Source of the DNA: Azorinus chamasolen
Lineage: Eukaryota > Mollusca > Bivalvia > Cardiida > Solecurtidae
Direction: 5' to 3'
Assembly: GCA_963576725.1 (NCBI GenBank)
Contig: OY755241.1
Span: 56,234,484-56,298,483, forward strand
Length of the DNA stretch: 64,000 nt
Made by a program: the position numbers and the translations under genes. Positions 1-10,165 of the stretch are shown in pieces (the first letter of the stretch is position 1; each line of letters opens with the position of its first letter). The notes under the pieces are model-generated. The model was not told the origin of the DNA and searched no databases. It was given only the letters and a program-made list of their open reading frames with translations.

Positions 1-230
1 GTAGGAGCTTTCAGCATTACCACGCCCTGTTATCTCTGGATCCATCACATTTTCGCGATGTATTGAAAAAAGAGCCAAACAAACTTCCGAGAAGCAGTCA
101 AAGACAGGAAATGGATGGCCACAAAAGGTAAGACAAACAATGCACCGTGCACATATTTCTTCCTCTATAAAAGTCATCAAGTGTTTCCCCAAAATCGGAC
201 ATCGCCGTACCACATAGAATTGATCATATC
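1..230. other. Intergenic edge, MITE half at left border
   Basis: The first 25 bases resemble the right half of a D/G-type MITE palindrome (GTAGGAGCTTTCAGCATTAC), cut by the window edge. I see no coding sequence or RNA gene in the rest. Confidence 0.4.
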
Positions 231-478
231 TTAACCCTTTCCCTGTTCTGTTTTTAGGCCAAATCTCAATACCTACTGAATATTCATTGACAAAATAGTT
301 ATGAAGAAATATGGAAGGTGGAACATTGTAGATATTTTAGAAAGCAAATTAAATTAACGGATCTATCAAATTCTATTAGCAAACAGAGTAGACCCTGATC
401 AGACTCTAGGAGCCGTCTGATCTGGGTGTACTCTGTTTGCAAATGCGTGAAAACACGTTTATATGAGGGAAAGGGTTT
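231..478. repeat. TTAA MITE, family A
   Basis: It starts TTAACCCTTTCCCTGTTC and ends in a decayed GAGGGAAAGGGTTTA. The imperfect core palindrome at 379-440 has lost several bases at its centre. The ends are nearly inverted copies, as expected of a short non-autonomous DNA transposon. Confidence 0.75.
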
Positions 479-550
479 AGTCCGCGTTGATCTATTTGCA
501 AAACAATTCTGTTTACATATTGGTAAATACAAAAAGATTTATTGAATTAT

Positions 551-1050
551 TTAACCCTTTACTCCATGAATATCCAGGCACGAAATAGTGACATATTGAT
601 ATTAATTAAGTGATTTTTTTTATAACGAAACTAGGAATAAAAGCATGTTTTAGTGTGACAGAAATTGTAGAATTAAGTTTAAGCTATAACATAAGCAGTT
701 CCATTCAAGTTCAAGAAAACAGTCTTCTGCTTTTACTACTTTTATCGCTTACAACAAAAACTAGCTAAATGGAGTTTGTAAAACTTTTAAACTTTTGCCT
801 GTTCTATATTAAATCCAAATTTCAATACCTACTGAATATTCATGTACCAAATACATGTAATTATAACGAAATATGGAAGGTTGACCATTGTAGCCATTTG
901 AGAAAGGAATGAAACAGATCTCTCAAATTCCACTAGCAAACAGAGCAGACCCTGGTCAGACGGCTCATATAGAAGCAGTCTGATCTGGATCTACTCTGTT
1001 TGCAAATGCGTGAAAACATATTTATATCAAGGAAAGGTTTAAACTTTTTC
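551..1050. repeat. Two degraded family A MITEs
   Basis: A left end (TTAACCCTTTACTCC) at 551 is followed by a second element from about 788, with its palindrome at 936-1003 and a decayed right end near 1050. No coding sequence seen. Confidence 0.6.
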
Positions 1051-1073
1051 CGGCTAAGCGTATCCTATCTGTG

Positions 1074-1165
1074 ATTTGCAAACAGCTTGGATCCTGATCA
1101 GACGTCTCACGAGAGTAATTCGGGATCTCATCACAATCCAAACTTTTTGACACTCGGTCAACAGG
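1074..1165. repeat. Family E palindrome (degenerate)
   Basis: The left arm GCAAACAGCTTGGATCCTGA is followed by a decayed right arm and the family tail GACACTCGGTCAA, also seen at 5,340 and 31,680. Confidence 0.55.
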
Positions 1166-1184
1166 TTTTTGTTTTGTTTCGTTT

Positions 1185-1419
1185 TTAACCATTTCCTCCA
1201 TGTAAGAAACGATGACATCATGAATAATAGATTAATTTTTAAAATGGCATATTATCACATGAAATATTTGCCAAATTAGAAAATATAGAATCAGATCTAT
1301 ATTATTCCATAAGCAAACAGAGCAGACCTTGATCAGACGGCTCCTATAGGAGCCGTCTGATCTGGGTCTACTCTGTTTGCAAAGGCGTAGAAAAGCGTAT
1401 TTATGGAGGAAAGGGTTAA
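1185..1419. repeat. TTAA MITE, family A (complete)
   Basis: It runs from TTAACC to AAGGGTTAA, 235 bp. Positions 1313-1380 form a 68-bp near-perfect palindrome centred on CTCCTATAGGAG with outer arms GCAAACAGAG / CTCTGTTTGC. A good type copy of family A. Confidence 0.85.
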
Positions 1420-1562
1420 AAATGTTTTGAGAACCAAAAGTAAGTAATAACTATTAATGGCAGATGGGAATCTGAGCAAACTTCTGTTCATCAGACTAAG
1501 GGATTAAATTTAAGTTTGGAGTTTGCATGCAGATGTAACCGAAATTTAAGACGTTTCTGTCG

Positions 1563-1767
1563 TATACTATAGAATCTATCTTAAGCGGTCATTCATTTAT
1601 TGAACGAAGGAATGCCAATAAGCAAGTAGTTGCTTAATGCGGATCAAAAGTAACACAGAAAGCTCATACAGGAGCTTTCTGTGTTACTTCTGACCTGCAT
1701 TAAGCTACTACCTTCCATACAGCCTCAGCATTTGATCTCTTTTTGATGGCAAGGTTCTGCTGTAGGT
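1563..1767. repeat. TA-flanked MITE, family D
   Basis: The ends resemble TAGAATCTATCTTAAGCGGT and its inverted complement, the pogo/Tc1-type end seen in all family D copies. The core at about 1630-1712 is a palindrome around AGCTCATACAGGAGCT. Confidence 0.7.
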
Positions 1768-1929
1768 TTCGCATGTGTAACTTTAGAGTGAAATTGACAT
1801 AACCTAAATTAGATACCGCAGTACTGTGATAACCTTAAGCTTGCTGAGAAAATGAATTGTACACAAAATTTCACCAATATATTTTCAAAATCCAATCTAT
1901 AATTAGTTCATCTACCAAAATCATAACGA

Positions 1930-2010
1930 GAGTGTCGAACAGTTTGGATCCTGATGAGACACCGAGTTACTAAGCGTCTGATCTGGACCCAAACTGTATG
2001 AGGAGGTAAT
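1930..2010. repeat. Family E palindrome
   Basis: Arms GAACAGTTTGGATCCTGATG and a right arm ending in CCAAACTGT. The centre is mutated and no clear TTAA ends were found. Confidence 0.5.
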
Positions 2011-2091
2011 CTTTCATCTACCAACAGCGAGCTAAAGGTTAAGCGGTATTATTTCAAATAAGACAGTTGGTTAAAAGACTTTTAACCTGAT

Positions 2092-2300
2092 GAATATTTG
2101 TGTAGGAAATGACATCATAAATACTTATAAGCTGAATTTGTATAATGACATACGAGTGTACACAGGGTGTTTGGGCCCAGTCAGAAACTGTAAAACCAGA
2201 TCTTTATTATACCATAAGCAAGCAGAGCAGACCCTGATCAGACGGCTCCTATAGGAGCCGTCTGATCTGGGTCTAGTCTGTTAGCAAAATACTTCTTTAT
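2092..2300. repeat. Family A MITE, right end decayed
   Basis: It starts TTAACCTGATGAATATTTG. The palindrome at 2218-2285 is nearly perfect around CTCCTATAGGAG. Confidence 0.65.
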
Positions 2301-2304
2301 CATA

Positions 2305-2748
2305 AGTTATTCTTTTCACTCGTATTAATGCTTTTTTACGCCTTTGCAAACAGAGTAGACCCTGATCAGACGGTTCCTATACGAGCCGCCTGATCTGGTC
2401 TACTGCTATTTGCTTATGCAATCATACTACTCTACGGTTTCTAGCAATACCAAAGCTTGATGTGTACATATACCATTATACATATTAAGCCAGAGCTCCA
2501 GATAAGATGCGTCAATTAAACTATTTTCAAGTAGAACTTCTTTATTTCTCCACCAAACCCTGTGTTGTGACCACTCTTTAGAATCGTCTCGAAGAGACGA
2601 TTCTAAAGAGTGGTCACAGCATAGGGTTTGGTGGAGAAATGACGGTTTTAGTATTTGAGTACGCACCTTTATCTGTAGCTCTGTTAAGCTAATAATTATT
2701 CATGTTGTCATTATTTCTTACATAAATATTCAACAGGGAAAAGATTAA
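2305..2748. repeat. Family A MITE interrupted by another element
   Basis: Core palindrome at 2346-2413. The element's typical right part (TTCATGTTGTCATTATTTC ... CAACAGGG) resumes only after a 193-bp insertion at 2491-2683. The outer element is therefore about 250 bp once the insertion is discounted. Confidence 0.7.
2491..2683. mobile_element. Nested palindromic transposon, TTAAGC duplication
   Basis: It sits inside a family A MITE. TTAAGC occurs at 2485-2490 and again at 2684-2689. The ends are inverted repeats, CAGAGCTCCAGATAAGATGC on the left and the complement of a close relative on the right. Inside, 2544-2640 is a 97-bp palindrome with arms ending TCTCCACCAAACCC. It has no reading frame and is unlike the other families here. 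Class unknown; the duplication may be only TTAA plus chance GC. Confidence 0.75.
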
Positions 2749-3067
2749 GAGTCATGATATTCTGTATTTCTTGAGAGCTCATCCGAGGCATAATTGGCTG
2801 TTTCCTGAGAACAGTCTCCGCTTGACATTTACATTCCAATAAAGGACTTGTCCGTTCTTTCTGCCTAAAACATTCTTTTTATTAAGCAAATATAGTAAAC
2901 TGTACAATAAAATATTTATAAAGCGTCCACCAAAAGGAGTTCAAATTCTGGACCTTCAGAACAAGTGTTTGGTCCACACAGGGTCAAACGTTCGTTTTGC
3001 GTATAACAATCACTTACCCTCAAAGGAACTGTCTGCATTATTTCCGTCCTGCAATCACCTGATCTTT

Positions 3068-3292
3068 TTAACCCTTTCCCTCATATAAACGCCATTTCAC
3101 GCCTTTGCAAACAGAGCAGACACAATTCAAAATGGTCTGCTCTGTTTGCTTTTGACGTGATATAAATTTGATTCTACAGTTTTTGTCAAGGCTAAACATT
3201 TACTTGAAAATTTTACATAATAAATTATCAGTTAATAAATATTCATGATCTCATTATTTCTTACATGGATGTTGAACAGGGAAACCATTAAG
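3068..3292. repeat. TTAA MITE, family A with missing palindrome centre
   Basis: It runs from TTAACCCTTTCCCTCATATA to CAGGGAAACCATTAA. The outer palindrome arms are present (3107-3149), but the CTCCTATAGGAG centre is replaced by about 15 unrelated bases, as expected if the hairpin tip was deleted. Confidence 0.75.
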
Positions 3293-4048
3293 GAGGCTTA
3301 TGTATGCAGTAAAACCATGCACCCCTCTAAACAGGAACTCTAGTAGAGAAGAAGAGCTTTCTGCATGACGTTCACCCTGCATTAAGCTGCTACGTGTCTC
3401 CAAGACGGATATTTATTCCAAATTTTAATGTCCGGTTTAGGGAAGTTATACTGTATTTATTTAGTATCCGTTTTAGGAAGATTCACCATAGTGCCTGCTT
3501 ATATCGACCACTTAATACATTACCTCATCGGCTATTTTTAGATACAATCTCTTTCAATAAATATACCGAAAAGGAGCATTAACTAGAGAAAAGGAACATT
3601 TTAGGAGTTTGTAGTTTGAACTATACAGAAGTACGTATCTGCCTACAGACACCACACAATGGGTAAACATCTGGGATCTGTAAGGGCAGGTGGTTACTTA
3701 ACCCATTCCCTCATAGGCTATTTTTAGATACACCCTCTTTGAATTAATCTACCGAAAAGGAGCATTTACTAGTGAAAGGGAAAAATTTAGAAATGTGTTT
3801 TTATGAAAACATTGTGATAATCCATTCCCTCATATTGACCCCTTTTGACGCCTCTACAAAGTCACTTTATCAAACCATTGTGATCTAGGAGCTTTCTGCA
3901 TGACTCTCAACCTGCATTAAGCAGCCACCTGCCTAAAAGGGTCTAAATTCTAATATACGCCTTTAAATGCAAACATTATAGACACAGATTAGGCGTCCGC
4001 TGTAGGAGCTGTATCATCAGTATCTGTTCTGTTTACCTATGGATTATA
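3293..4048. repeat. Degraded MITE mosaic (families B and D)
   Basis: Partial family B pieces (TTAACCCATTCCCTCATAGG at 3698; a second start near 3830) and D-like AGCTTTCTGCATGA fragments. The short reading frames here lie within these repeats and look non-coding. Confidence 0.5.
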
Positions 4049-4251
4049 TACTGTAGGACCTGCCCTTAACGACCGTTCATTTTATTGAACAAAGTAGTCT
4101 TAAAAAGCAGGTGGTTGCTTAATGCAGGGCAAAAGTAATGCAGAAAGCTCCTACTTTCTTCATTACTTTTGACCTGCGTTAAGCAACCACATGCCTTACA
4201 GACCCATAATAAGACCTATTTTGAATGGCGCTTAAGAAAGGTTCTACTGTA
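4049..4251. repeat. TA-flanked MITE, family D
   Basis: Inverted ends ACTGTAGGACCTGCCCTTAA and the complement of GCTTAAGAAAGGTTCTACTG. The core palindrome (GCAGGTGGTTGCTTAATGCA outwards) is asymmetric because its centre is damaged. Confidence 0.75.
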
Positions 4252-4582
4252 GGTTAAAACTATTGTCAAAATTCCCTAAACAAGATCATATGTGTGTAAC
4301 TATGCCGTCAATCATTCCTACATTAGATTCTTATCACCGGGTAAAGAGTAACAAGAGGAACGTATGCAGTAATCGTCATCTTAATATGCTTTGTGCCACT
4401 GTTTATTTTCCAATATTCATCTCTCGTCTGGTGGCAAATAATGAATAGATATTTAGGCTCTAGGGATAACATCGAGTACGGTACTCCAGTAGGTCGCCGT
4501 GTCTTTGAGAAATTGCGGCTGTTTTTTCAGTACATATTATGTGTGTCGACTTTGCCTACTGAAAATACTGCAAATAAATAGT

Positions 4583-4597
4583 GAGAGAGAGAGAGAA

Positions 4598-4650
<53 letters not shown>
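4583..4650. repeat. (GA)n microsatellite
   Basis: About 68 bp of GAGAGA with a few AAAGA interruptions. Confidence 0.95.
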
Positions 4651-4785
4651 ATATGAATGAAAACGGAGGTGGTTGATAGAGACAGGTAGAAATAGACAAC
4701 AGCGATATTGAGATAATGGCCCCATGTTGTATACTTGTATACCTGGGTGTAAATAAAGATTTGTTCTGTTCTGTTCTGATAAATA
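4651..4785 (+). repeat. Retroposon-like 3' tail with (TTCTG)n
   Basis: GGTGTAAATAAAGATTTG runs into three TTCTG units (about 4759-4781). The layout matches the (ATTCT)n tail at 15.66 kb, which follows a similar GGTAAATAAAACC. This suggests the 3' end of a short retroposon. The body was not recognised. Confidence 0.4.
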
Positions 4786-4915
4786 ATTTGTCAGCACTTA
4801 TCTTGCAAACCTTGCTATTCCGAACCTTTATTTTTAAATAATGCCAACTCTAGACAGGTGGCTTTCATCCCGCATTAAGCTGGTGCTTGTCGTAAACCAT
4901 CAAATACGCCTTTAA

Positions 4916-5130
4916 TTAACCCTTTCGCTGCCAAACTCTGTCGTCTGCTAACTTTGTCGTCTGCTAAAAAATTTCATTCTTTTGATTTTCTTCATTTTTG
5001 TTTCAAAAACATAGTAACCGTAACAAACAGTTTGGATCCTGATGAGACGCCGAGTTACTCGGCGTCTCATCTGGGTCCAAACTGTTTGCATAGGTAATCA
5101 CAGATCCGGCATTGGCAGCGAAAGGGTTAA
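4916..5130. repeat. TTAA MITE, family H/E, perfect ends
   Basis: A 215-bp element with a perfect 19-bp inverted repeat, TTAACCCTTTCGCTGCCAA at both ends. The core palindrome at 5023-5089 has outer arms ACAAACAGTTTGGATCC and centre GCCGAGTTACTCGGC. The clearest example in the window of the TTAA-bounded design. Confidence 0.92.
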
Positions 5131-5164
5131 TCGGAAGTAAACGAAAATTGTGAAGCATACATCT

Positions 5165-5500
5165 TTTTTCAACAGGCTAAGGGTTATTTCTGGCTAATCT
5201 TACGGAGCTTCGTAGAACCAGTGGTGACCTGGTTTAACCATTATCTGGTGTTATTTGCGACGAGACTAGCATTTGCAAACAGCTTGGATCCAGACGAGAC
5301 GCCGAGTTACTCGGCGTCTCACCAGGATCCAAGCTGTTTGACACTCGGTCAATAGTTTTTCAAATACTTGTACGAATCAGAAATAAGTCAAAATGCAACA
5401 GATCAGAGTTTTGAACTTTTGACAGACATTATTTTGATCTGGATCTGCACTGTTTGCCATAATAATCATTGTTTCAGTGATAAAATTTGATACATTTTTT
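5165..5500. repeat. Family E MITE
   Basis: The palindrome at 5276-5340 (CAAACAGCTTGGATCCAGAC ... ) is centred on GCCGAGTTACTCGGC. The flanks CAGGCTAAGGGTTA and CACTCGGTCAATAGTTTTTC are the family E arms. The outer TTAA ends are decayed. Confidence 0.6.
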
Positions 5501-5504
5501 TGTA

Positions 5505-5659
5505 TAACCCTGTTCCTGTTTAATATTTTTGTAAGAAATAATTCCATCGCGAAACTGTAGAATCAGATCTATATTATATCAAAACCAAACAGAGTAGGAC
5601 CTATGCATAGGGTCTACTCCGTTGGCAAATGCTTATGTTTATATGAGGGAAAAGGTTAA
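5505..5659. repeat. Family A MITE, deleted core
   Basis: It starts TAACCCTGTTCCTG and ends GAGGGAAAAGGTTAA. The palindrome at 5587-5627 keeps only outer arms and is now centred on ATGCAT. Confidence 0.6.
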
Positions 5660-5711
5660 TTAATATTCAGAAAGGGGAGGAGTCATTTTTAATTATTCAG
5701 CAGGTTAAAGG

Positions 5712-5955
5712 TTAACCCTTATCTTGCTGAATTTTAAAATACATTTCTCCTTCTTTACCCTGTTGTATAATTACATATATCTTCACTGTGTACAAGTATT
5801 TCGCTATGTAATGACTGCTGCGGAGTGCACTGGTTGCACAATCAACTTGTAAATAGTGCAGACCCTGATGAGACAGCTCCTGCAGGAGCTGTCTCATCTG
5901 GGTCTTCACTATTTACAGGTACGTATATTGACGTGAATAGCAAGCGAAGGGTTAA
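5712..5955 (+). repeat. TTAA MITE, family F (complete)
   Basis: 244 bp from TTAACCCTTATCTTGCTGAA to GCAAGCGAAGGGTTAA. The palindrome at 5849-5916 (GTAAATAGTG outer arms) is centred on AGCTCCTGCAGGAGCT. Three further copies are at 20,537, 38,239 (inverted) and 45,237; the 38-kb copy has an empty-site comparison proving TTAA insertion. Confidence 0.9.
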
Positions 5956-6940
5956 CCCTTATCGTTTATTATATTTTTGTAACCCTTACCTCTCTGTGAA
6001 AAGAATGGATCTGGTACAATTTCGACTACTCCAGATTTGGAGAAACTATTAACCGAGTGTCAAACAGATTGGATCCTGATAAGAAGCCGATTTACTCATC
6101 TGAATCCAAACAGTTTGCAAATGCAGGTCAGGTCGCGATAGCGTGATAAATGTTATCATATTTTTTTCTCTATAAGCACGACAAGGGCGAATAAATGATT
6201 ACACCCACAGGTGCCAGGCGCGTGACAATCTCATATTTTTTATGTCAAAGTATGATGTCTAAACGTATTTGAAGATGTGTGTCAGTAGTATTTATGAAAT
6301 GGTCACGCGCCTGTCACCTGTGATTACACCTATGTAATATCGATCCAGATTAGATACATGTATACCCAATTATTCGGTTTCAGTCGGCTGTCTTCGACAT
6401 GATTCGGTTTTATTCGGCATTTGTCGACTTTATTTTTCTTTACTCGGCGTCTTTTCAGGATCCACATTGTCTGGTATTTAGATTTTATATAAGCCGGAAG
6501 GATGATTAAGAGTGTACTTCAAATTGAAGAGTACAAAAAGCATAAAAAAACAAACAACTATTACTCAGTGCGATACGGTTTAACTTTTTCAGCACGGGAA
6601 ACGAGTCGCTAATGCTCTTTGCAAACAGAGTATACCCAGATGAGAGGGTTCCTAGAGGAGCCCTCTCATCAGGGTATGCTCTGTGTTTCATGCTATTACA
6701 ATGTTCTTTAAAATATCCCCGAATATACATGGTAAGCTTGACCTCTTTGAAATTTTGGAATAGTCAAATTCGGCGATGAAAGTGTTAAGAATGTCGTCTG
6801 CTGTTACTATGTTATCCGAAATTCCGCGCATTTTCACATCTTTGCAAACAGAGATGACACAGATCAGACAGTTCACGTGGGACCTGTCCGATAATGTGGG
6901 TATGTTACTGATCAATTCAATAACTTTCCTTAGTTATATA

Positions 6941-7285
6941 CAGTTGAACTTCAATATCTCGAACTTCAATATCTCGAACTTCAATATCTCGAACTTCAAT
7001 GCATTATACACATCACCTCGAGATAACAGAAGTTCGAGCCATCCTATTTCTAATATGGACAATTTCTCAGGGTCACAGCTTAATGCAAGTCTAAACTAAC
7101 GCTGAAAGCTCATGTAGGAGCTTTCAGCATTTCTTTTGACCTGCATTAAGCTGTTGCAAGATATGCGTATATAGTGATACATTTTAGAATGCTCCTGTAT
7201 TTGTAAATTTTGGAAGTACCGAACGTTTACTTCGAATTATCCCGCTGTTCGAATTATCCGAGTTCGAGATATCGAAGTCCAACTG
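6941..7285. repeat. TA-flanked MITE, family G, with 15-bp tandem repeat
   Basis: Inverted ends CAGTTGAACTTC ... GAAGTCCAACTG, bordered by TA at 6939-6940 and 7286-7287. The left end contains four successive GAACTTCAATATCTC-type units (6945-7000), an internal amplification absent from the copy at 29,681. The core palindrome at 7077-7152 is centred on AGCTCATGTAGGAGCT. Confidence 0.85.
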
Positions 7286-7308
7286 TATTTTAGACAATAA
7301 ATGAACCT

Positions 7309-7536
7309 TTAAGCCATTCCCCCATAGGCTATTTTTAGATCCAACCACTTTGAATAAATCTACCGAAAAGGAGCATTAATTAGAGAAAAGGCATATTTTA
7401 GAATTTTCTAGTTTGAAACCATTGTGATAAATAGAGCATTTGCTCCTATGGGAGCAAATGCTCTATTTATCACATTGGTTTCAACAGGTGACTTTTACAG
7501 AGGCGTAGAAAGGCGTATTTATGGAGGAAAGGGTTA
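7309..7536. repeat. TTAA MITE, family B
   Basis: It runs from TTAAGCCATTCCCCCATAGG to GGAGGAAAGGGTTA. The core palindrome at 7414-7483 is the 70-bp family B core, outer arms TGAAACCATTGTGATAAATA. Confidence 0.8.
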
Positions 7537-7631
7537 CCTCACTGTGGAAAAAAAATCGCTCAAATGTGGATCTAATGCAAATGTAACTACTTCAAATTCA
7601 ATTTACCGCTGGGGAACTATTGGCAGAGTTG

Positions 7632-7709
7632 TCAAACAGCTTGGATCCTGATGAGACGCCGAGTACCTCGCCGAGTACCTCGGCATATCATCTGGACCCT
7701 AACTGTTTG
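7632..7709. repeat. Family E palindrome with duplicated centre
   Basis: CAAACAGCTTGGATCC left arm; CGAGTACCTCG occurs twice at the centre. The counterpart in arm 2 is at 32,429-32,505. Confidence 0.65.
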
Positions 7710-7804
7710 CAAACGCGAGTCAGGTCGCAGATAGTGCAACAAGGGTAAATTAAAATCCATAAATGGCGGCGCCGGGAGATTTATATTAATATGCATTAGT
7801 CTTT

Positions 7805-8307
7805 TCCATGTTCAATATTCATTGACGGAATAATAACATTATGGATATTACATAGATTTTGTTTTATGATGGCAAATGTACATTGGAGTTTTGGGTATTG
7901 GTAGAAACTGTAGAATCAGATCTGTTATAAGTGTGTAAGCAAACAGAGAAGACCCTGATCAAACTCCTATAGTAGCGGTCTGATCTGAGTCTACCCTGTT
8001 TACAACGGTTTGAATGTACACTTGAATGAGGAAAAGGGTTAGCCCATTCCATGTTCTATATTCATACCAAATTTCAACACCTACTGAATATTCATAGACA
8101 CAATAGTTATAATGAAATATGCCAGGTATGAAATATGCCAATAATGAAATATATTGTAGCCATTTTAGAAACTAAAGAAACAGATCTATCAAATTCCATT
8201 TACAAACAGAGCAGACCTTGGTCAGACGGCTCCTATAGGAGCCGTCTGATCTGGGTCTACTCTGTTTGCAGATGTGTGAAAATGCGTTAATATGAGGGAA
8301 AGGGTTA
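7805..8307. repeat. Two abutting family A MITEs
   Basis: The first is about 7805-8041 (palindrome 7939-8003), the second 8037-8307 (palindrome 8202-8269, ending GAGGGAAAGGGTTAA). They meet at a shared GGGTTAGCCC junction. In arm 2 the same pair shares one intact TTAA at 32,096-32,099. Confidence 0.75.
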
Positions 8308-8399
8308 AATTAAAGAAAAATAGCGATCAATTGTAAATAGGTGTTCTGATTCTTTCATCCTTCAGCCTGCTGTGAAAAATTAACTTCTCCCCAACGTTG

Positions 8400-8900
8400 G
8401 ATCTATTGAAATAATTACTACTCCCGGTTCGACCCAGCTTTTGAGAAACTATTGACCGAGCATCAAACAGCTTGGATCCTGATGAGACGCCGAGTTACTC
8501 GGCTATTCTCGTCTGGATTCAAGCTGTCTGCAAATGCGAGTCGAGTCATAGTCAGCGGGACAAGGGTTAAGAAAAAAACCGCCGTGTCACGTGATGGCTG
8601 ATCTAGTTACTGTCCCGTTTGCAAAATGACAGTATGACATGCAACAAAACGTGACTGCGCATGTGTGTCAGTATCATTTCTCAACTTGCCTGCCCTATAA
8701 ATGCAAATACTTTACCATTTTATCGTCCGCTTCTTTTCTCATACTCATTTTTCTTTCATATCTTTAAAGTAGATCACTAGAGAGTGAAAGTATGCGCGTC
8801 ATAATGAGATATGACTGTATTGGTATTTACAAACAGTGTAGACCCATTCCAAATGACTCTTAGAGGAGTCCTCTGATCTGGGTCTGCCCTGTTTGTCATT
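8400..8900. repeat. Family E and A palindromes
   Basis: An E core lies at 8463-8530 and an A-like core at 8828-8896, with non-repetitive DNA between them. No coding sequence. The block recurs inverted at 31.25-31.8 kb. Confidence 0.6.
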
Positions 8901-8952
8901 TAAAATCACTCGCAAATTGATATTAAGCTTTTCATAGTGAATGGACTCAATA

Positions 8953-9010
8953 GCTAACCCATTCCCCCACACTGGCATCTTTTGACGCCTCTGTAAAAGA
9001 TCACTTTTAA
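8953..9010. repeat. Truncated family B MITE
   Basis: Only the left end (TAACCCATTCCCCCACACTG ... GTAAAAGATCAC) remains, joined directly to family A interior sequence. The full element survives in arm 2 (30,960-31,194), so the loss here followed the duplication. Confidence 0.6.
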
Positions 9011-9086
9011 TTTTTTGGCCATGTCAGAAACTGTAGACTCGGATCTATATAATTACATATAAGCAAACAAAAATACAGAACTCTGC

Positions 9087-9088
9087 GT

Positions 9089-9119
<31 letters not shown>

Positions 9120-9133
9120 GGTGGGGGGGGGGT
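9087..9133 (+). repeat. (GT)n followed by poly-G
   Basis: Eight or so GT units, then runs of about 19 and 10 G separated by one T. The tract could form a G-quadruplex and is prone to assembly error. Confidence 0.9.
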
Positions 9134-9404
9134 GTCAGGCACAGGCGAATCTGGTATAAATCGTGTTACAGTCGTGAACAGAGGGACAATTTCAATATTG
9201 TCATGCCCTTCAGTAGAGTTTACATAATTTCATCTAACGAGAAATAACATTAACAAATCTGTAAAAAACAATGACACCATTTTTGTTTCCATATCTGTAG
9301 TAAAACCCCTCTAAAACGGGCGTTATATTTAGTATACATATCGGTATTGGAAACAGGTGGCGGTTTAATGCAGGCCCGTAATCTCCCTATGAGCTTTCTG
9401 CATG

Positions 9405-9627
9405 ACGTTTATACGTCATAGGCTATTTTTAGATACAGCCTCTTTGAATAAATCTACCGAAAAGGAGCATTAACTACAGAAAAGGAAACTTTTGGAATTT
9501 TGTAGTTTGAAACCATTGTGATAAATAGAGCATTTGCTCCTATAGGAGCAAATGCTCTATTTATCACAATGGTTTCACAAAGTGTCTTTTACAGAGTCGT
9601 CAAAAGTCAATATAAGGGAATGGGTTA
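9405..9627. repeat. TTAA MITE, family B, perfect palindrome
   Basis: The core at 9508-9577 is a perfect 70-bp palindrome (35+35) centred on CTCCTATAGGAG. The right end is AAGGGAATGGGTTAA; the left end has lost its TTAA. Confidence 0.85.
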
Positions 9628-9639
9628 AGCAGCCACCTG

Positions 9640-10165
9640 CCTAAAAGTATCTAAATTCTTCTCTACTAGAATTCCGTGTTAGAGGGGTACATATTTAAAC
9701 GACAAGCTCAATAGAAAGACGTTCTGCTTTATCAACATTTACTGTACATATATTTTAATTGCATCATGGATATTAATTAGCTGAGTTGTTATAATATCAC
9801 GAGGACACAAGCGTGTTTGGCCAAGGCAGAAACTGTAAAATCATAACTACATGTAAAATTATATTGAGCACAACATCAGACGACTCATACAGGAGCCTTC
9901 TGATGTGGGTCTACTCTGTTTGCAACGGCAGAGAAATTCATGTATATGGAGTAAAGAGTATTAAAGCATGAATGGTGTCAGCACTGACAAATCATACAAA
10001 ATAACATGTTCAAAGGGACACTGTAATGTATTGTTGCTCCTTCTAAGACTGAATTGACTTTCAGCAACTGAGTTAGTAAGGGAGTGAACTCGAGATCACT
10101 TTAGAACGCATGCGCGTCTCAAACGACCTTGACTTGTAAAATTACACCATGTGCTGTATAATTTA
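9640..10165. repeat. Degraded family A/D DNA, no gene seen
   Basis: An A-type half palindrome at about 9868-9925 and D-like fragments. The remainder is AT-rich DNA without recognisable coding sequence. Confidence 0.4.

Noticed and set aside
4537..4797. 86-codon frame with SLSLSL repeats
   Set aside because: Translation of the (GA)n microsatellite.
5712..5909. Frame starting MKTQMRQLLQELSHQGLHYL, seen also at 20.5, 38.3 and 45.3 kb
   Set aside because: It recurs because it reads through the family F MITE palindrome. Repetition follows the element, not protein selection.
6776..7099. 107-codon frame with repeated FNISN
   Set aside because: Produced by the 15-bp tandem repeat in a family G MITE end; not a gene.
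7424..7651. 75-codon frame across a family B palindrome
   Set aside because: It only exists because the palindrome and flanks happen to be open; frames over other B copies differ. No protein features.
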